Source: Clostridium sp. CAG:1013 (GTDB taxonomy: Bacteria > Bacillota > Clostridia > Oscillospirales > Acutalibacteraceae). Taken from it: DNA of 22,035 nucleotides. The position numbers and the translations under genes are program-made. Where the stretch lies: positions 21,837-43,871 of the forward strand of contig HF972662.1 of the NCBI GenBank assembly GCA_000432995.1. The letters run 5' to 3'. This document shows, one piece after another, positions 1 to 7,704 of this stretch (positions within the stretch are counted from its first letter, which is position 1; each line of letters opens with the position of its first letter). The notes beneath the pieces were generated by a model. The model was not told the DNA's origin and ran no database searches. It saw nothing but the letters and a program-made list of their open reading frames with translations.

Positions 1-364
1 CGGCGGCCGCACCGGCTTCACCAGCGTGATCGTTGCCCTGTGCTTCGCTCTCAGCGCCTTCCTGGCCACCTTCGTCAGCGCCATCCCCTTCGCTGCCACT
101 GCTCCCGCTCTGGTAGTGGTTGGCGTCATGATGATGTCCGCTTTCAAGGAGATCAAGTGGGACGACTTCAACGAGGCTGTGCCCGCTTTCTTCGCAGGCG
201 TGTTCATGGCTCTGTGCTACAGCATTTCCTACGGCATTGCCGCTGGCTTCATCTTCTACTGCATCGTGAAGATCTGCAAGGGCAAGGCTAAGGAAGTACA
301 TCCCATTCTGTGGGTGGTCACCGCTCTGTTCATCCTGAACTTCATCCTGCTGGCCCTCATCTAA
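1..364 (+). CDS. NCS2-family purine permease, AzgA/PbuG type (C-terminal part only)
   Basis: This is the C-terminal part of a membrane permease; the frame is open from base 2 and the true start lies before the window. The opening GGRTGFTS segment, the ATAPALVVVG stretch, the acidic WDDFNEAVPAF segment and the ending GKAKEVHPILW followed by a last membrane helix match the C-terminus of AzgA-type NCS2 transporters. Known members import adenine, guanine or hypoxanthine by proton symport across the inner membrane. Three to four hydrophobic helices are visible in the roughly 120 residues present. The gene ends in TAA and is followed 22 bases later by a strong terminator, so it ends its transcript. 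Family is fairly sure; which purine it carries cannot be told. Confidence 0.85.
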   Translation, partial: GGRTGFTSVIVALCFALSAFLATFVSAIPFAATAPALVVVGVMMMSAFKEIKWDDFNEAVPAFFAGVFMALCYSISYGIAAGFIFYCIVKICKGKAKEVHPILWVVTALFILNFILLALI

Positions 365-385
365 AAGGATCGCAAATCCGCTTTC

Positions 386-421
386 AAGGCTCCGTCTTTC
401 GAGACGGGGCCTTTTGTTTTT
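386..421 (+). terminator. Rho-independent terminator of the purine permease gene
   Basis: A 12-bp stem (386-397 with 402-413, one T-G pair) closes a TTCG tetraloop and runs into a T-rich tract. It sits 22 bases after the permease stop. Confidence 0.9.
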
Positions 422-714
422 GGAAAGTCATTTCCTTTACACAAAAGGAAATTTCCAGAAGTTTCCTAGTATCCTTCTCTCCATCTGTGTAAAGCAACTT
501 AGCTTTCCATATGTAAAACAAAAGCCGTCCAAGCTTTGCCGGACGGCGAGAGAGGGAGGAAAATCTATGAAAAAAGCGAGAGGGGAAGGTAACTTCATTG
601 GCGCCTCTTCTCTTCTGCTGTGACCTTAGTATACCCAGCTATTTTGAATTCTATTTGAACAAGTTCTGAGATTTTTATAAAACCTTTTTTAAGAGTTGGA
701 AAACGTCTCCAGAC
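422..714 (+). other. Intergenic stretch with hairpins, no large gene
   Basis: This AT-rich spacer holds short inverted repeats (a GGAAATTTCC palindrome around 448-457 and a 7-bp GCCGTCC/GGACGGC hairpin at 524-530 and 541-547) and one tiny ORF with a strong ribosome site, listed separately. No sigma-A promoter convincing enough to call was found before the tiny ORF. Confidence 0.5.
567..623 (+). CDS. Possible 18-residue leader peptide or small protein
   Basis: An ATG lies 7 bases after GGGAGG (554-559) and opens an 18-codon frame, MKKARGEGNFIGASSLLL, ending in TGA. A 7-bp GC-rich hairpin (524-530/541-547) sits just upstream. Inside the ORF, GAGAGGGG (578-585) can pair with 605-612, with two G-U pairs. 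The promoter of the next gene starts about 90 bases further on, so this would be an independent unit or a leader that lost its partner. No family is recognised. The strong ribosome site is the only direct support for translation. Confidence 0.35.
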   Translation: MKKARGEGNFIGASSLLL

Positions 715-743
715 TTGCGAAGGTCCCGCCAGGGTGCTATAAT
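715..743 (+). promoter_or_regulatory. Sigma-A promoter of the IMPase-family gene
   Basis: TTGCGA (715-720), 17 bases, TATAAT (738-743), with TGC just before the -10 (extended -10). It rules out an upstream start codon at 715 for the next gene, which would lie inside the -35 box. Confidence 0.8.
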
Positions 744-783
744 GAGCCCCGAGGGGCATCGGCCCGGGAAAGGAAGATGGATC

Positions 784-1566
784 ATGGAATTGGAACAGTT
801 GGCCGCTAAAGTCAGCGAAATCGTGCAGGAAGCGGGAGATTTAATCAAGTCTATTCCCCGGCCCCAAGTCTATACCAAGGAGGGCCACGCCAATTTTGTC
901 ACCGAAGCCGACATGGCCTCTCAGAAGTTTTTGATCGAGCATTTGACTCCCCTACTGCCGGACGCCTACTTTTTCGCCGAGGAAAAAGAGGACAACCAAC
1001 TGGCTCCCGGCTGGAACTGGATCATTGATCCCATTGACGGCACCACCAACTTTATCCGAGACTACAAAGCGTCCACCATTTCCGTGGGCCTGGTGAAGGA
1101 CGGCGAGGGGGTGCTGGGACTGGTGTTAGATCCTTACCGGGGAGAGCTGTTCACCGGGATCCGGGGACAGGGAGCTTTCTGCAATGGGACTCCTATCCAC
1201 GTGGCGGACGTGCCCACTGCCAACGCTCTGATCGCTTTCGGGACAGCGCCTTACTACCAGGAGCTGAAAGAAGCCACTTTCGCCATGGCCAAGGAAGTAG
1301 CTGTACGCTGCGGTGACCTGCGTCGGAGCGGCTCTGCAGCTTTGGATCTGTGCCATGTAGCCATGGGCCGCATGGACGGCTTCTTCGAGCTGCGGCTTTC
1401 CCCCTGGGATTATGCCGGCAGCTCTGTGATCCTCCGGGAAGCTGGGGCGATGATCGGCACCGCTCCTGGACGGGAATTCTCCTACCAGAAGCCTCAAACC
1501 ATCTTGGCAGGCGCACCTAAGGTCTACTCCGTGCTGGAGGAGATTGCCGGAAAGCACTGCCCGTAA
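784..1566 (+). CDS. Inositol monophosphatase family protein
   Basis: The 260-residue product is a cytosolic Mg2+-dependent phosphatase of the IMPase/FIG/SuhB superfamily. Metal-binding elements are visible: EE at 66-67, the DPIDGT core at 82-87, and WDYAGSS...EAG from 208. Length is normal for the family. The ATG at 784 is chosen because a sigma-A promoter ends at 743 and a GGAAAGGAAG ribosome site lies just upstream. The gene has its own promoter and terminator, so it is monocistronic. Possible substrates include inositol 1-phosphate, 3'-phosphoadenosine 5'-phosphate and sugar phosphates; the sequence does not decide among them, and no RNA-binding role as in E. coli SuhB can be claimed. Confidence 0.88.
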   Translation: MELEQLAAKVSEIVQEAGDLIKSIPRPQVYTKEGHANFVTEADMASQKFLIEHLTPLLPDAYFFAEEKEDNQLAPGWNWIIDPIDGTTNFIRDYKASTISVGLVKDGEGVLGLVLDPYRGELFTGIRGQGAFCNGTPIHVADVPTANALIAFGTAPYYQELKEATFAMAKEVAVRCGDLRRSGSAALDLCHVAMGRMDGFFELRLSPWDYAGSSVILREAGAMIGTAPGREFSYQKPQTILAGAPKVYSVLEEIAGKHCP

Positions 1567-1582
1567 TTTTCCACAAACACAA

Positions 1583-1618
1583 AACACCCCTGGGGAATCG
1601 TCCCCAAGGGTGTTTTTT
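1583..1618 (+). terminator. Terminator between convergent genes
   Basis: A long stem (1583-1596 with 1601-1614, one C-A mismatch) closes an ATCG loop and is followed by a T6 run. The A-rich left flank gives a weaker T-rich tract on the minus strand, so it may also serve the convergent operon ending at 1672. Confidence 0.88.
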
Positions 1619-1671
1619 ATTGCAAACCGTCATCGGATAGCACTGCCATTGGTATAACAACCCGAGGCCCG

Positions 1672-2844
1672 TTATTTTAGTTCCCGGCTTTCCTGAATGG
1701 TGCATCCCTCCATGCTGTACCGTGCTTTCTCATAAAGGGCGTGGAGCCGCTGGTCCTGCAGGCCCACCTGGTCCTCGATCTCCTGAGGCGCCGCCCATTG
1801 AGGAGGCTGCTCCTGAGCCAGACGAAGCACGGTCCTGCGGTATTTCCGCCGCACCTGAGCATTGGGAGAACGGTCCCAGAAAGCAGGCCGTTTTCTCTTT
1901 TCTTTTTGGACGGTCTCCGCCTGATCCTCCTCGCCCCGCAGGTATTGAACAACATCTCGGTGGTCCACAAAGGATCCTCGGAAATTCCGCAGAATAAGGT
2001 ACACACCGTACAACAAAGCGAACGCCGCTAGGGCTACCCCTACCGCAATGAGGAAATAGGTAAAGAAGGGCGGGATCTTAAAGCTGGAATTTTCCCCCAT
2101 GTCCTTCATCCATTGGGGAATATCGTAATTCCCCACCTGAGTCTCCTCCATTTCCACCACAGCTTGAGTCTGCCTTTTCTGCTCCTCAATGTGGAAATAA
2201 CCGTCCTCCATCAGCAAAGCAGGCAGAAGAAGGGCCCCTGCGAAAACCACCATAGCCAGCACCGCCAAACCGGTGGTGCGCACGATCCGCTTCACAGGCA
2301 CTCCGGCCATTTTCTGGTTTAAAGACAGATACCGCTGGATCCTGGCCAGCCCCGTTCGGGCGCCCCACAGCAGCAGGTAAGCCGTTGCCCAGAGGAAGCA
2401 AACCTTTTGCAGTCTGGCTCCGCCACTCATGGCGCTGTATACAAAGGGAAGCAGCACCGCCAACACCAGAGGCAGGTGAGGAGCATCCAGGGCGGACTCC
2501 ACCGGGTCTTCCGCGATCCTGTTCCTACCTCGGAAAAAACACACCACCACTACAGGCACTGCCGCCAGAGGATACCCCAGCAGCAGCCAGGCAAGACCGC
2601 AGGAGACAAGCCCCACCAGCAGAAACTGCCACATCTTTCGGGAAAATTCCCCGGCAAAATCCACCGCCGCGAAGGGGATTGCTATCAACAGCCCCCGCCA
2701 AACGGACCAGGAAAGACTTTCCTCCCCCAAGATCACCCGCAGGATGGTCCCATAATACAAAGCCACCAGCAAGGCGCAGTGGAGCCAGCCCATAGCCCGG
2801 AGTAACAGTTCCCGCCAGCCGCCCAGTCTACGTATCAGCTTCAA
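1672..2844 (-). CDS. Multi-pass membrane protein with DUF4129-like tail, third gene of moxR operon
   Basis: This 390-residue membrane protein has about seven or eight hydrophobic helices. One helix near residue 270 is followed by a charged cytosolic tail with RRKYRRTVLRLAQ and, near the end, LHALYEKARYSMEG. That tail resembles the DUF4129 domain found at the C-terminus of TgpA-like transglutaminases in MoxR/DUF58 clusters. No transglutaminase Cys-His-Asp domain is visible, so this is a short form. The start is TTG at 2844: AGGAGG sits 8 bases upstream and no ATG is available. It follows the DUF58 gene by 18 bases. Function is unknown; a role in envelope assembly with MoxR and the DUF58 protein is inferred from context. 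Confidence 0.75.
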   Translation of the reverse strand: MKLIRRLGGWRELLLRAMGWLHCALLVALYYGTILRVILGEESLSWSVWRGLLIAIPFAAVDFAGEFSRKMWQFLLVGLVSCGLAWLLLGYPLAAVPVVVVCFFRGRNRIAEDPVESALDAPHLPLVLAVLLPFVYSAMSGGARLQKVCFLWATAYLLLWGARTGLARIQRYLSLNQKMAGVPVKRIVRTTGLAVLAMVVFAGALLLPALLMEDGYFHIEEQKRQTQAVVEMEETQVGNYDIPQWMKDMGENSSFKIPPFFTYFLIAVGVALAAFALLYGVYLILRNFRGSFVDHRDVVQYLRGEEDQAETVQKEKRKRPAFWDRSPNAQVRRKYRRTVLRLAQEQPPQWAAPQEIEDQVGLQDQRLHALYEKARYSMEGCTIQESRELK

Positions 2845-2862
2845 AATGGGTCCCTCCTTTCC

Positions 2863-3960
2863 TCAAGTCTCCCAATACAGACGCTGCACCGCACCGAACT
2901 TGGGCAGCTCCTGGTAAGATTCCCGGTAGGGCACGATCTGCACCCACTCTCGTTTCCCCGCACGCTGAGCGAAGTCCCGAGCCAGTTCTTCCCGCTGGTT
3001 CCGGGAAACCAGCACGCACAGCACGTCTCCCTCCTCTCCCGGGAAGAAGGACTGGATAGGTTCCAGTCCGTTGTCCGCCTTGGCGCAGGCAAAAGTCTTG
3101 CGCAGAGACAGAATACTCCCTGCTCCGGAGACTTCCGACACAACCATCGGCTTGCCTGTGAGCACGTCCAGGCCGTTGGACCAGGCCTCCACCTGGACAC
3201 CGGCCTCCAGCAGACGGACGCACAAGGTACAGGCAACGCGCATGGCCTCCTCGTTAAGTAGGTCTGCCTGCTGCACCCCCAAGCCTTCCAGGTCCACCAC
3301 CACCGCCACCTTCTGGGACAGGGTGGACTCGTGGATATTCACCAGCAGGTCCCCCGTCTTGGCGGAGGCCTTCCAGTTGATGTATTTCATAGGATCTCCC
3401 CGGGAGTAGTCCCGCAGACCTGCGAACTCAAAGGGATCGTCATACACCTTTTTCCGGCTGAGCACACTGCCCATGATCCGGGAAAAGGGGATCTGAATCC
3501 GCTGTGTGGGGACCATTCGGGGCAGCACGTAAAAATCCGTGTCTTGGGGAGAGGATCCCACGTATTTCTTGGTCAGCAGCAGGTTGCGCACGTCCATGCC
3601 TGCCTGGTCGATGCGGTAGTACCCCCGACGGGCACACTGAAATTCCAAGGTTCGGGTGATCTTCTGCCGCACCCCCAAAGTGAACACATCCCGACGGTAG
3701 GAACGATCGCTGACCGCGGTGTTTGCCTCTCCGGAAAAACGCAGACCCTTATCCATGTGAAAGTCAATCTCCACCACTGGAAGAGGCAGCAGCTTGTTGT
3801 TGACGATCACCTCTGTGAGAGCAGCGGTGTCGTCTTCCGTGGCATACTCCTCTCGAAAGGAGATCTTCGCTTCCAATCCTTTGCCCCACAGCCGGTCATA
3901 CAGAAAGCTCTGAAGGAAAAACAGAGCCGCCAGCAGGAGCACGATCATTAACGCCGCCAT
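2863..3960 (-). CDS. DUF58 domain protein, partner of MoxR ATPase
   Basis: The 365-residue protein has one N-terminal membrane segment (about residues 3-20), a beta-rich middle, and the DUF58 signature at 181-200: GLRDYSRGD followed by INWKASA, with Trp196. DUF58 proteins carry a degenerate von Willebrand factor A-like fold and are encoded beside MoxR ATPases; they are thought to be chaperoned or remodelled by them at the membrane. The ATG lies one base after the stop of the moxR gene, which shows translational coupling. The reaction, if any, is unknown. Confidence 0.88.
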   Translation of the reverse strand: MAALMIVLLLAALFFLQSFLYDRLWGKGLEAKISFREEYATEDDTAALTEVIVNNKLLPLPVVEIDFHMDKGLRFSGEANTAVSDRSYRRDVFTLGVRQKITRTLEFQCARRGYYRIDQAGMDVRNLLLTKKYVGSSPQDTDFYVLPRMVPTQRIQIPFSRIMGSVLSRKKVYDDPFEFAGLRDYSRGDPMKYINWKASAKTGDLLVNIHESTLSQKVAVVVDLEGLGVQQADLLNEEAMRVACTLCVRLLEAGVQVEAWSNGLDVLTGKPMVVSEVSGAGSILSLRKTFACAKADNGLEPIQSFFPGEEGDVLCVLVSRNQREELARDFAQRAGKREWVQIVPYRESYQELPKFGAVQRLYWET

Positions 3961-3961
3961 G

Positions 3962-4900
3962 TCACTTGGACCAGTCTTCCGTAGGCACGGCTACAGACTG
4001 GAGCAGCGCTTGAGCCATGTCTTTCTGCGCCTGAGAGGATCCGGCCATACCGCTGACCGCCAGCCGGTGAGCCAGCACGGGAACGCCCACCGCCTTCACG
4101 TCCTCAGGGGTGACGAACTGACGCCCCTCTACCAAAGCCATTGCCTGGGAGGCACGAAGCAAAGCCAGAGTGCCTCGAGGGCTCACCCCCAGCTCTACGC
4201 CCCGCATCTCTCGGGAGGCCCGGGCCAGGTCCACAATGTATTCCATCAGCACGGGATGGATGTACAGCTTCCGGGCAGCCGCCTGAAGTTCCAGGATCTG
4301 CTCCTTGCCGCAGACAGCTGTGAGCGTTTCCAGAGGCTCGCTGTCCTTAAACCGTTCCAGGATCTTCCGCTCCTGGTCCTTGGTAGGCATGTCCATGGAG
4401 ATCCGCATGAGGAATCGGTCCAGCTGGGCTTCCGGCAGCGGATAGGTGCCCAGAGTCTCCACCGGGTTCTGGGTGGCAATAACAAAGAATGGCGGCTCCA
4501 GCTTCCGGGTCTCTCCGTCCACAGTCACCTGACCCTCAGCCATGCACTCCAGCAGGCTGGACTGGGTCCGAGGCGTGGCACGGTTGATCTCATCCGCCAG
4601 CAGGATGTTGCAGAACACAGGGCCGGGGCTGAACTGGAACTCGTTGGTTTTCCGATCGAAATAGTTCAAGCCGGTGACGTCGGAGGGCAGCAGGTCGGGG
4701 GTAAACTGCACCCGGCCAAAAGCTCCATCCACCGACTTTGCCAGAGATCTTGCCAACACGGTCTTGCCCATACCGGGCACGTCCTCGATGAGCACATGAC
4801 CTCCTGCAACCAAAGCGGTAAGCATCAAACTGGTGACCCGTTCCTGTCCAACCAGCACTTTTTGAATGTTTTCTTTCACAACTGATAGGATATTTTCCAT
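3962..4900 (-). CDS. MoxR-family AAA+ ATPase
   Basis: A 312-residue AAA+ ATPase of the MoxR/RavA group. Visible motifs: Walker A ending GMGKT at 43-47, Walker B ILLADE at 99-104 followed by INRATPRTQ, and sensor 1 ATQNP at 142-146. MoxR proteins act as ATP-driven chaperones for vWA/DUF58 partners, which is what the next two genes supply. The ATG at 4900 follows GAAAGGG by 8 bases. A frame-consistent TTG at 4963 coincides with the -35 box of the promoter and is rejected. It is the first gene of a three-gene leftward operon. Confidence 0.92.
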   Translation of the reverse strand: MENILSVVKENIQKVLVGQERVTSLMLTALVAGGHVLIEDVPGMGKTVLARSLAKSVDGAFGRVQFTPDLLPSDVTGLNYFDRKTNEFQFSPGPVFCNILLADEINRATPRTQSSLLECMAEGQVTVDGETRKLEPPFFVIATQNPVETLGTYPLPEAQLDRFLMRISMDMPTKDQERKILERFKDSEPLETLTAVCGKEQILELQAAARKLYIHPVLMEYIVDLARASREMRGVELGVSPRGTLALLRASQAMALVEGRQFVTPEDVKAVGVPVLAHRLAVSGMAGSSQAQKDMAQALLQSVAVPTEDWSK

Positions 4901-4934
4901 AGAAATTGCCCTTTCACACAAGAAATTACTTTTT

Positions 4935-4963
4935 ATTATAGCAAAAGATTTTCCGAGATACAA
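4935..4963 (-). promoter_or_regulatory. Sigma-A promoter of the moxR operon
   Basis: On the minus strand TTGTAT (4963-4958), 17 bases, TATAAT (4940-4935), preceded by TGC as an extended -10. It leaves a leader of about 30 bases before the moxR start. Confidence 0.8.
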
Positions 4964-4996
4964 GAAAAATCCCCTTTCCGAACAAGCTGTGCCTGC

Positions 4997-5025
4997 TTGA
5001 CAAGGGAGAAGTTTTATTTGATAAT
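4997..5025 (+). promoter_or_regulatory. Sigma-A promoter of the csoR-like gene
   Basis: TTGACA (4997-5002), 17 bases, GATAAT (5020-5025). It is divergent from the moxR promoter. No palindrome like that at 5405-5420 overlaps it, so the sensor gene may not repress itself. Confidence 0.85.
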
Positions 5026-5054
5026 AAGAGCAACTTCATTTTGGGGGTGCTGTT

Positions 5055-5330
5055 ATGAGACAGTGTATGGATTCGGAAAACCTCCACCGGCGGCTGAAAA
5101 AGATCATTGGTCAGGTCCAGGCCATCGATCGGATGATCGACGAGGACGTGCCCTGTGAGGACGTGCTGGCACAGATCAATGCGGCCAAGTCCGCCCTCCA
5201 CAAGGCGGGCCAGGTGGTGCTGGAAGGACACATCAAGCACTGCGTCCGGGACGGCATCGAGCACGGAGACGCAGATCAGACCATTGCCAACTTTACAAAA
5301 GCGGTGGAACGCTTCGCCAACATGAACTGA
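5055..5330 (+). CDS. csoR: CsoR-type metal-sensing repressor (DUF156 family)
   Basis: A 91-residue all-helical repressor of the CsoR/RcnR family. Cys34, His59 and Cys63 are spaced 25 and 4 residues apart, the Cu(I) ligand pattern of CsoR. CstR has Cys in place of the His, and FrmR lacks the last Cys. Such proteins bind GC-rich palindromes without metal and release them when Cu(I) binds. It has its own promoter and terminator, and a metal-type P-ATPase with a fitting palindrome in its promoter follows. The ATG at 5055 follows GGGGGTG. Copper is the best guess for the ligand, but the downstream pump is not a typical copper ATPase. Confidence 0.85.
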   Translation: MRQCMDSENLHRRLKKIIGQVQAIDRMIDEDVPCEDVLAQINAAKSALHKAGQVVLEGHIKHCVRDGIEHGDADQTIANFTKAVERFANMN

Positions 5331-5335
5331 ACGGG

Positions 5336-5360
5336 AGCCAGCCTAGGGGCTGGCTTTTTT
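5336..5360 (+). terminator. Terminator of the csoR-like gene
   Basis: An 8-bp stem AGCCAGCC/GGCTGGCT around a TAGG loop, followed by T6, starts 5 bases after the stop. It separates the sensor from the ATPase transcript. Confidence 0.93.
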
Positions 5361-5394
5361 GCTGCCCAAACCTGGAAAACTTCCTTTCCCACTC

Positions 5395-5423
5395 TTGACA
5401 ACCCATACCCCTATAGGTATATT
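5395..5423 (+). promoter_or_regulatory. Sigma-A promoter of the P1B ATPase gene
   Basis: TTGACA (5395-5400), 17 bases, TATATT (5418-5423). The spacer is almost filled by a palindrome (5405-5420), so a repressor bound there would block RNA polymerase. Confidence 0.88.
5405..5420 (+). promoter_or_regulatory. Predicted CsoR operator
   Basis: ATACCCCTATAGGTAT is an inverted repeat (ATACC/GGTAT around a 6-base centre) of the form seen at CsoR operators in Firmicutes. It lies between and into the promoter boxes of the ATPase gene, 75 bases after the csoR-like gene. Confidence 0.7.
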
Positions 5424-5467
5424 TATAGTGTAGTTTCCATCCATTCCCATAAAGGAGGGTCTCCCCC

Positions 5468-7339
5468 ATGAAAGCCCTGGAACGTTTCCTGGAATGGGGC
5501 GGAGTGAAGAAGGATGTCACCCTGCTGATCATTTCCGGCGTAGCACTGCTGGCCAGTATCTTCCAACTGCTGCCCCTGCCCTTTGACCCCGCCTGGATCG
5601 CCATCATCCTTTGCGGTGTACCCATCATCCTGGAGGCCATCATAGGCCTGGTGACAGAATTCGACATCAAAGCGGACGTGCTTGTGTCCATCGCTCTGAT
5701 CGCGTCGGTGGTCATCGGAGAAGATTTCGCCGCCGGCGAAGTGGCCTTCATCATGCAGCTGGGCGCTCTGCTGGAGGACCTGACCGTGGCCAAGGCCCGA
5801 GCAGGTATCGAGAAGCTAGTAAAACTCACTCCCCGCACCGCTCGAGTACTCCGGGAGGGCAAAGAGCAGATTCTCCCCGCGGAGCAGGTCCAGGTTGGCG
5901 ACCGGCTGCGGGTACTGCCGGGAGAAACTATCCCGGTGGACGGACGAATCCTTTCAGGCCAGACTTCCATTGATCAGTCGGTGATGACTGGGGAATCCCT
6001 TCCCGTGGACAAGGGTCCGGGAGATGAGGTGTCTAGCGGTACGGTGAACCAATTTGGTGCCTTTGAGATGGAGACCTCCAAAGTGGGCGAAGACAGCTCC
6101 ATCCAGCGGATGATCCGCCTGGTCCAATCGGCTGACGCGGGCAAGGCCAAGATCGTAGGCCTTGCAGACCGCTGGGCCACCTGGATCGTGGTAATCGCCC
6201 TGACAAGCGCCGCCCTCACCTGGCTCATCTCCGGGGAAATCATTCGGGCTGTAACCATCCTGGTGGTGTTCTGCCCCTGCGCTCTGGTGCTAGCCACTCC
6301 TACCGCTATCATGGCAGCCATCGGAAACGCCACTCGCCACGGGTTCCTGGTCCGGGAGGGTGACGCCTTAGAGCGGCTGTCTACAGTGACTCGGGTCGCC
6401 TTTGACAAGACCGGCACCCTCACCTTTGGCAAGCCCCAGGTAGTCCAGGTAGAGAGCCTGGATGAGTCACTCTCCCCCACCCAGCTTTATACCTGGGCTG
6501 CCGGGGCGGAGCTGCGGTCGGAGCACCCCTTGGGAAAGGCCATTGTCCGGTGCTTCCAGGAAACCGAACATACTCAGGCCCCGGAACCGGAAGAGTTTCA
6601 GATGCTCCCCGGCCGAGGGGTGAAGGCCACAGTCCAAGGCGCACAGGTGCTGGCAGGCAATCCGGAACTTCTCCAGGAAGAAGGCGTGGTCCTTTCAGAA
6701 GAGGCAAAATCCGCTGCCGGCCAATATCTGTCCCAGGGCTGCACTGTGGTGTATTTGGCCGGGAACGGCCGTCTGGCTGGTTTCATTGCCCTAGCGGATA
6801 CCCTTCGCCCTGACGCCGCGGACACCATCGCGCAAGTCAAGGCCGCGGGGGTGGTTCCGGTGCTGCTCACAGGAGATCATCCGGAAGCAGCTCAAAACAT
6901 CGCTTCCCAGCTGTCTCTCACTGAGGTGAAAGCCAACTGCCTGCCCCAGGATAAACTCCAGTACATCGGAGAGTGTCAGGAGCGGAAAGAGCCTGTATGC
7001 ATGATCGGCGACGGCATCAACGATGCTCCCGCCTTGAAAATGGCTCAGGTGGGCGTCGCTATGGGAGGCATCGGAAGCGACATCGCCGTAGACGCCGCGG
7101 ACATCGCTTTGGTCAATGACGATATCCGGGAGATTCCCCACCTGCTGCGGCTCTCCAAACGGATGATGATGGTCATCAAGTGCAACCTGACATTCTCCAT
7201 GGTCTTGAATTTTCTGGCTATCATCCTGGCCATGACCGGCATTTTAAACCCGGTGGTGGGCGCCCTGGTCCACAATGCCGGCTCCGTGTTTGTAATTATC
7301 CACTCCGCTTTCCTGTTGCGGTGGAAAACAGGAAAATAA
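5468..7339 (+). CDS. Heavy-metal P1B-type ATPase without N-terminal metal-binding domain
   Basis: A 623-residue P-type ATPase that would export a soft metal across the inner membrane. Visible in order: an N-terminus with two hydrophobic segments and no HMA/CxxC domain, the actuator TGES (174-177), Cys-Pro-Cys in a membrane helix (269-271), the phosphorylation site DKTGT from Asp313, the SEHPLGKA nucleotide-binding HP motif, and GDGIND (514-519). The last helix carries HNAGS (602-606). That is neither the MxxSS of Cu+ pumps, nor the DMG of Zn/Cd pumps, nor the HEGGT of P1B-4 pumps. The ATG at 5468 follows AAAGGAGGG. Control by the upstream CsoR-like protein is inferred from the palindrome. Metal specificity is open. 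Confidence 0.9.
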   Translation: MKALERFLEWGGVKKDVTLLIISGVALLASIFQLLPLPFDPAWIAIILCGVPIILEAIIGLVTEFDIKADVLVSIALIASVVIGEDFAAGEVAFIMQLGALLEDLTVAKARAGIEKLVKLTPRTARVLREGKEQILPAEQVQVGDRLRVLPGETIPVDGRILSGQTSIDQSVMTGESLPVDKGPGDEVSSGTVNQFGAFEMETSKVGEDSSIQRMIRLVQSADAGKAKIVGLADRWATWIVVIALTSAALTWLISGEIIRAVTILVVFCPCALVLATPTAIMAAIGNATRHGFLVREGDALERLSTVTRVAFDKTGTLTFGKPQVVQVESLDESLSPTQLYTWAAGAELRSEHPLGKAIVRCFQETEHTQAPEPEEFQMLPGRGVKATVQGAQVLAGNPELLQEEGVVLSEEAKSAAGQYLSQGCTVVYLAGNGRLAGFIALADTLRPDAADTIAQVKAAGVVPVLLTGDHPEAAQNIASQLSLTEVKANCLPQDKLQYIGECQERKEPVCMIGDGINDAPALKMAQVGVAMGGIGSDIAVDAADIALVNDDIREIPHLLRLSKRMMMVIKCNLTFSMVLNFLAIILAMTGILNPVVGALVHNAGSVFVIIHSAFLLRWKTGK

Positions 7340-7360
7340 ATGGGTTTCTATATATACAAA

Positions 7361-7397
7361 AAAAGGTCCCCTGGGAATTTTCCCAAGGGACCTTTTT
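7361..7397 (+). terminator. Terminator of the P1B ATPase gene
   Basis: Stem 7361-7376 with 7381-7396, one C-A mismatch, ATTT loop and T-run. Its layout, including the mismatch position, resembles the terminator at 1583-1618. Confidence 0.92.
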
Positions 7398-7428
7398 CTA
7401 TGCACAGAGGATAGACCTCTGAATTATC

Positions 7429-7443
7429 TTACCCCCATTCAAT
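7429..7443 (-). repeat. Distal attachment site (displaced guaA end)
   Basis: Plus-strand TTACCCCCATTCAAT matches TTATTCCCATTCGAT at 13884-13898 in 12 of 15 bases, with a shared 7-base core CCCATTC. Read on the minus strand it encodes Ile-Glu-Trp-Gly-stop, like the Ile-Glu-Trp-Glu-stop of GuaA, as expected of a displaced gene end. Confidence 0.6.
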
Positions 7444-7502
7444 CATCGCATATTTTATAATTTTCAAGCAATATCAAGGATTTTAGCGTTTTTATTTTAA
7501 TG

Positions 7503-7523
7503 TGTTCCGCAATTTGTTCCGCA
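7503..7523 (+). repeat. Two direct TGTTCCGCA repeats, likely integrase arm sites
   Basis: TGTTCCGCA occurs at 7503-7511 and 7515-7523 in the same orientation. The same nonamer recurs at the opposite element end (13751-13793), as expected for arm-type binding sites of a tyrosine integrase. Confidence 0.65.
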
Positions 7524-7704
7524 TAATTTGGCCGTATTTTAGTAGAAAAAATTTTTTCTTATTTTGGCTACCTTTGCTACCTTTATTAATTTAATTGGAC
7601 AACGGCTTTATGGAAATACCCATAACCATACGAACGGAAGAGGCAAGGATAGACTATGCTTTATCGTTGAGGAAATGAAAAAGCCTATTTCTAGACCACG
7701 CTAT
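7524..7704. other. Non-coding end of the element, nothing recognised
   Basis: AT-rich sequence between the arm repeats and the 3' end of the repressor gene. It holds only short frames with no ribosome site and no recognised protein. Confidence 0.5.

Noticed and set aside
3959..4885. A 308-codon plus-strand frame
   Set aside because: Antisense of moxR, whose AAA+ motifs are unmistakable.
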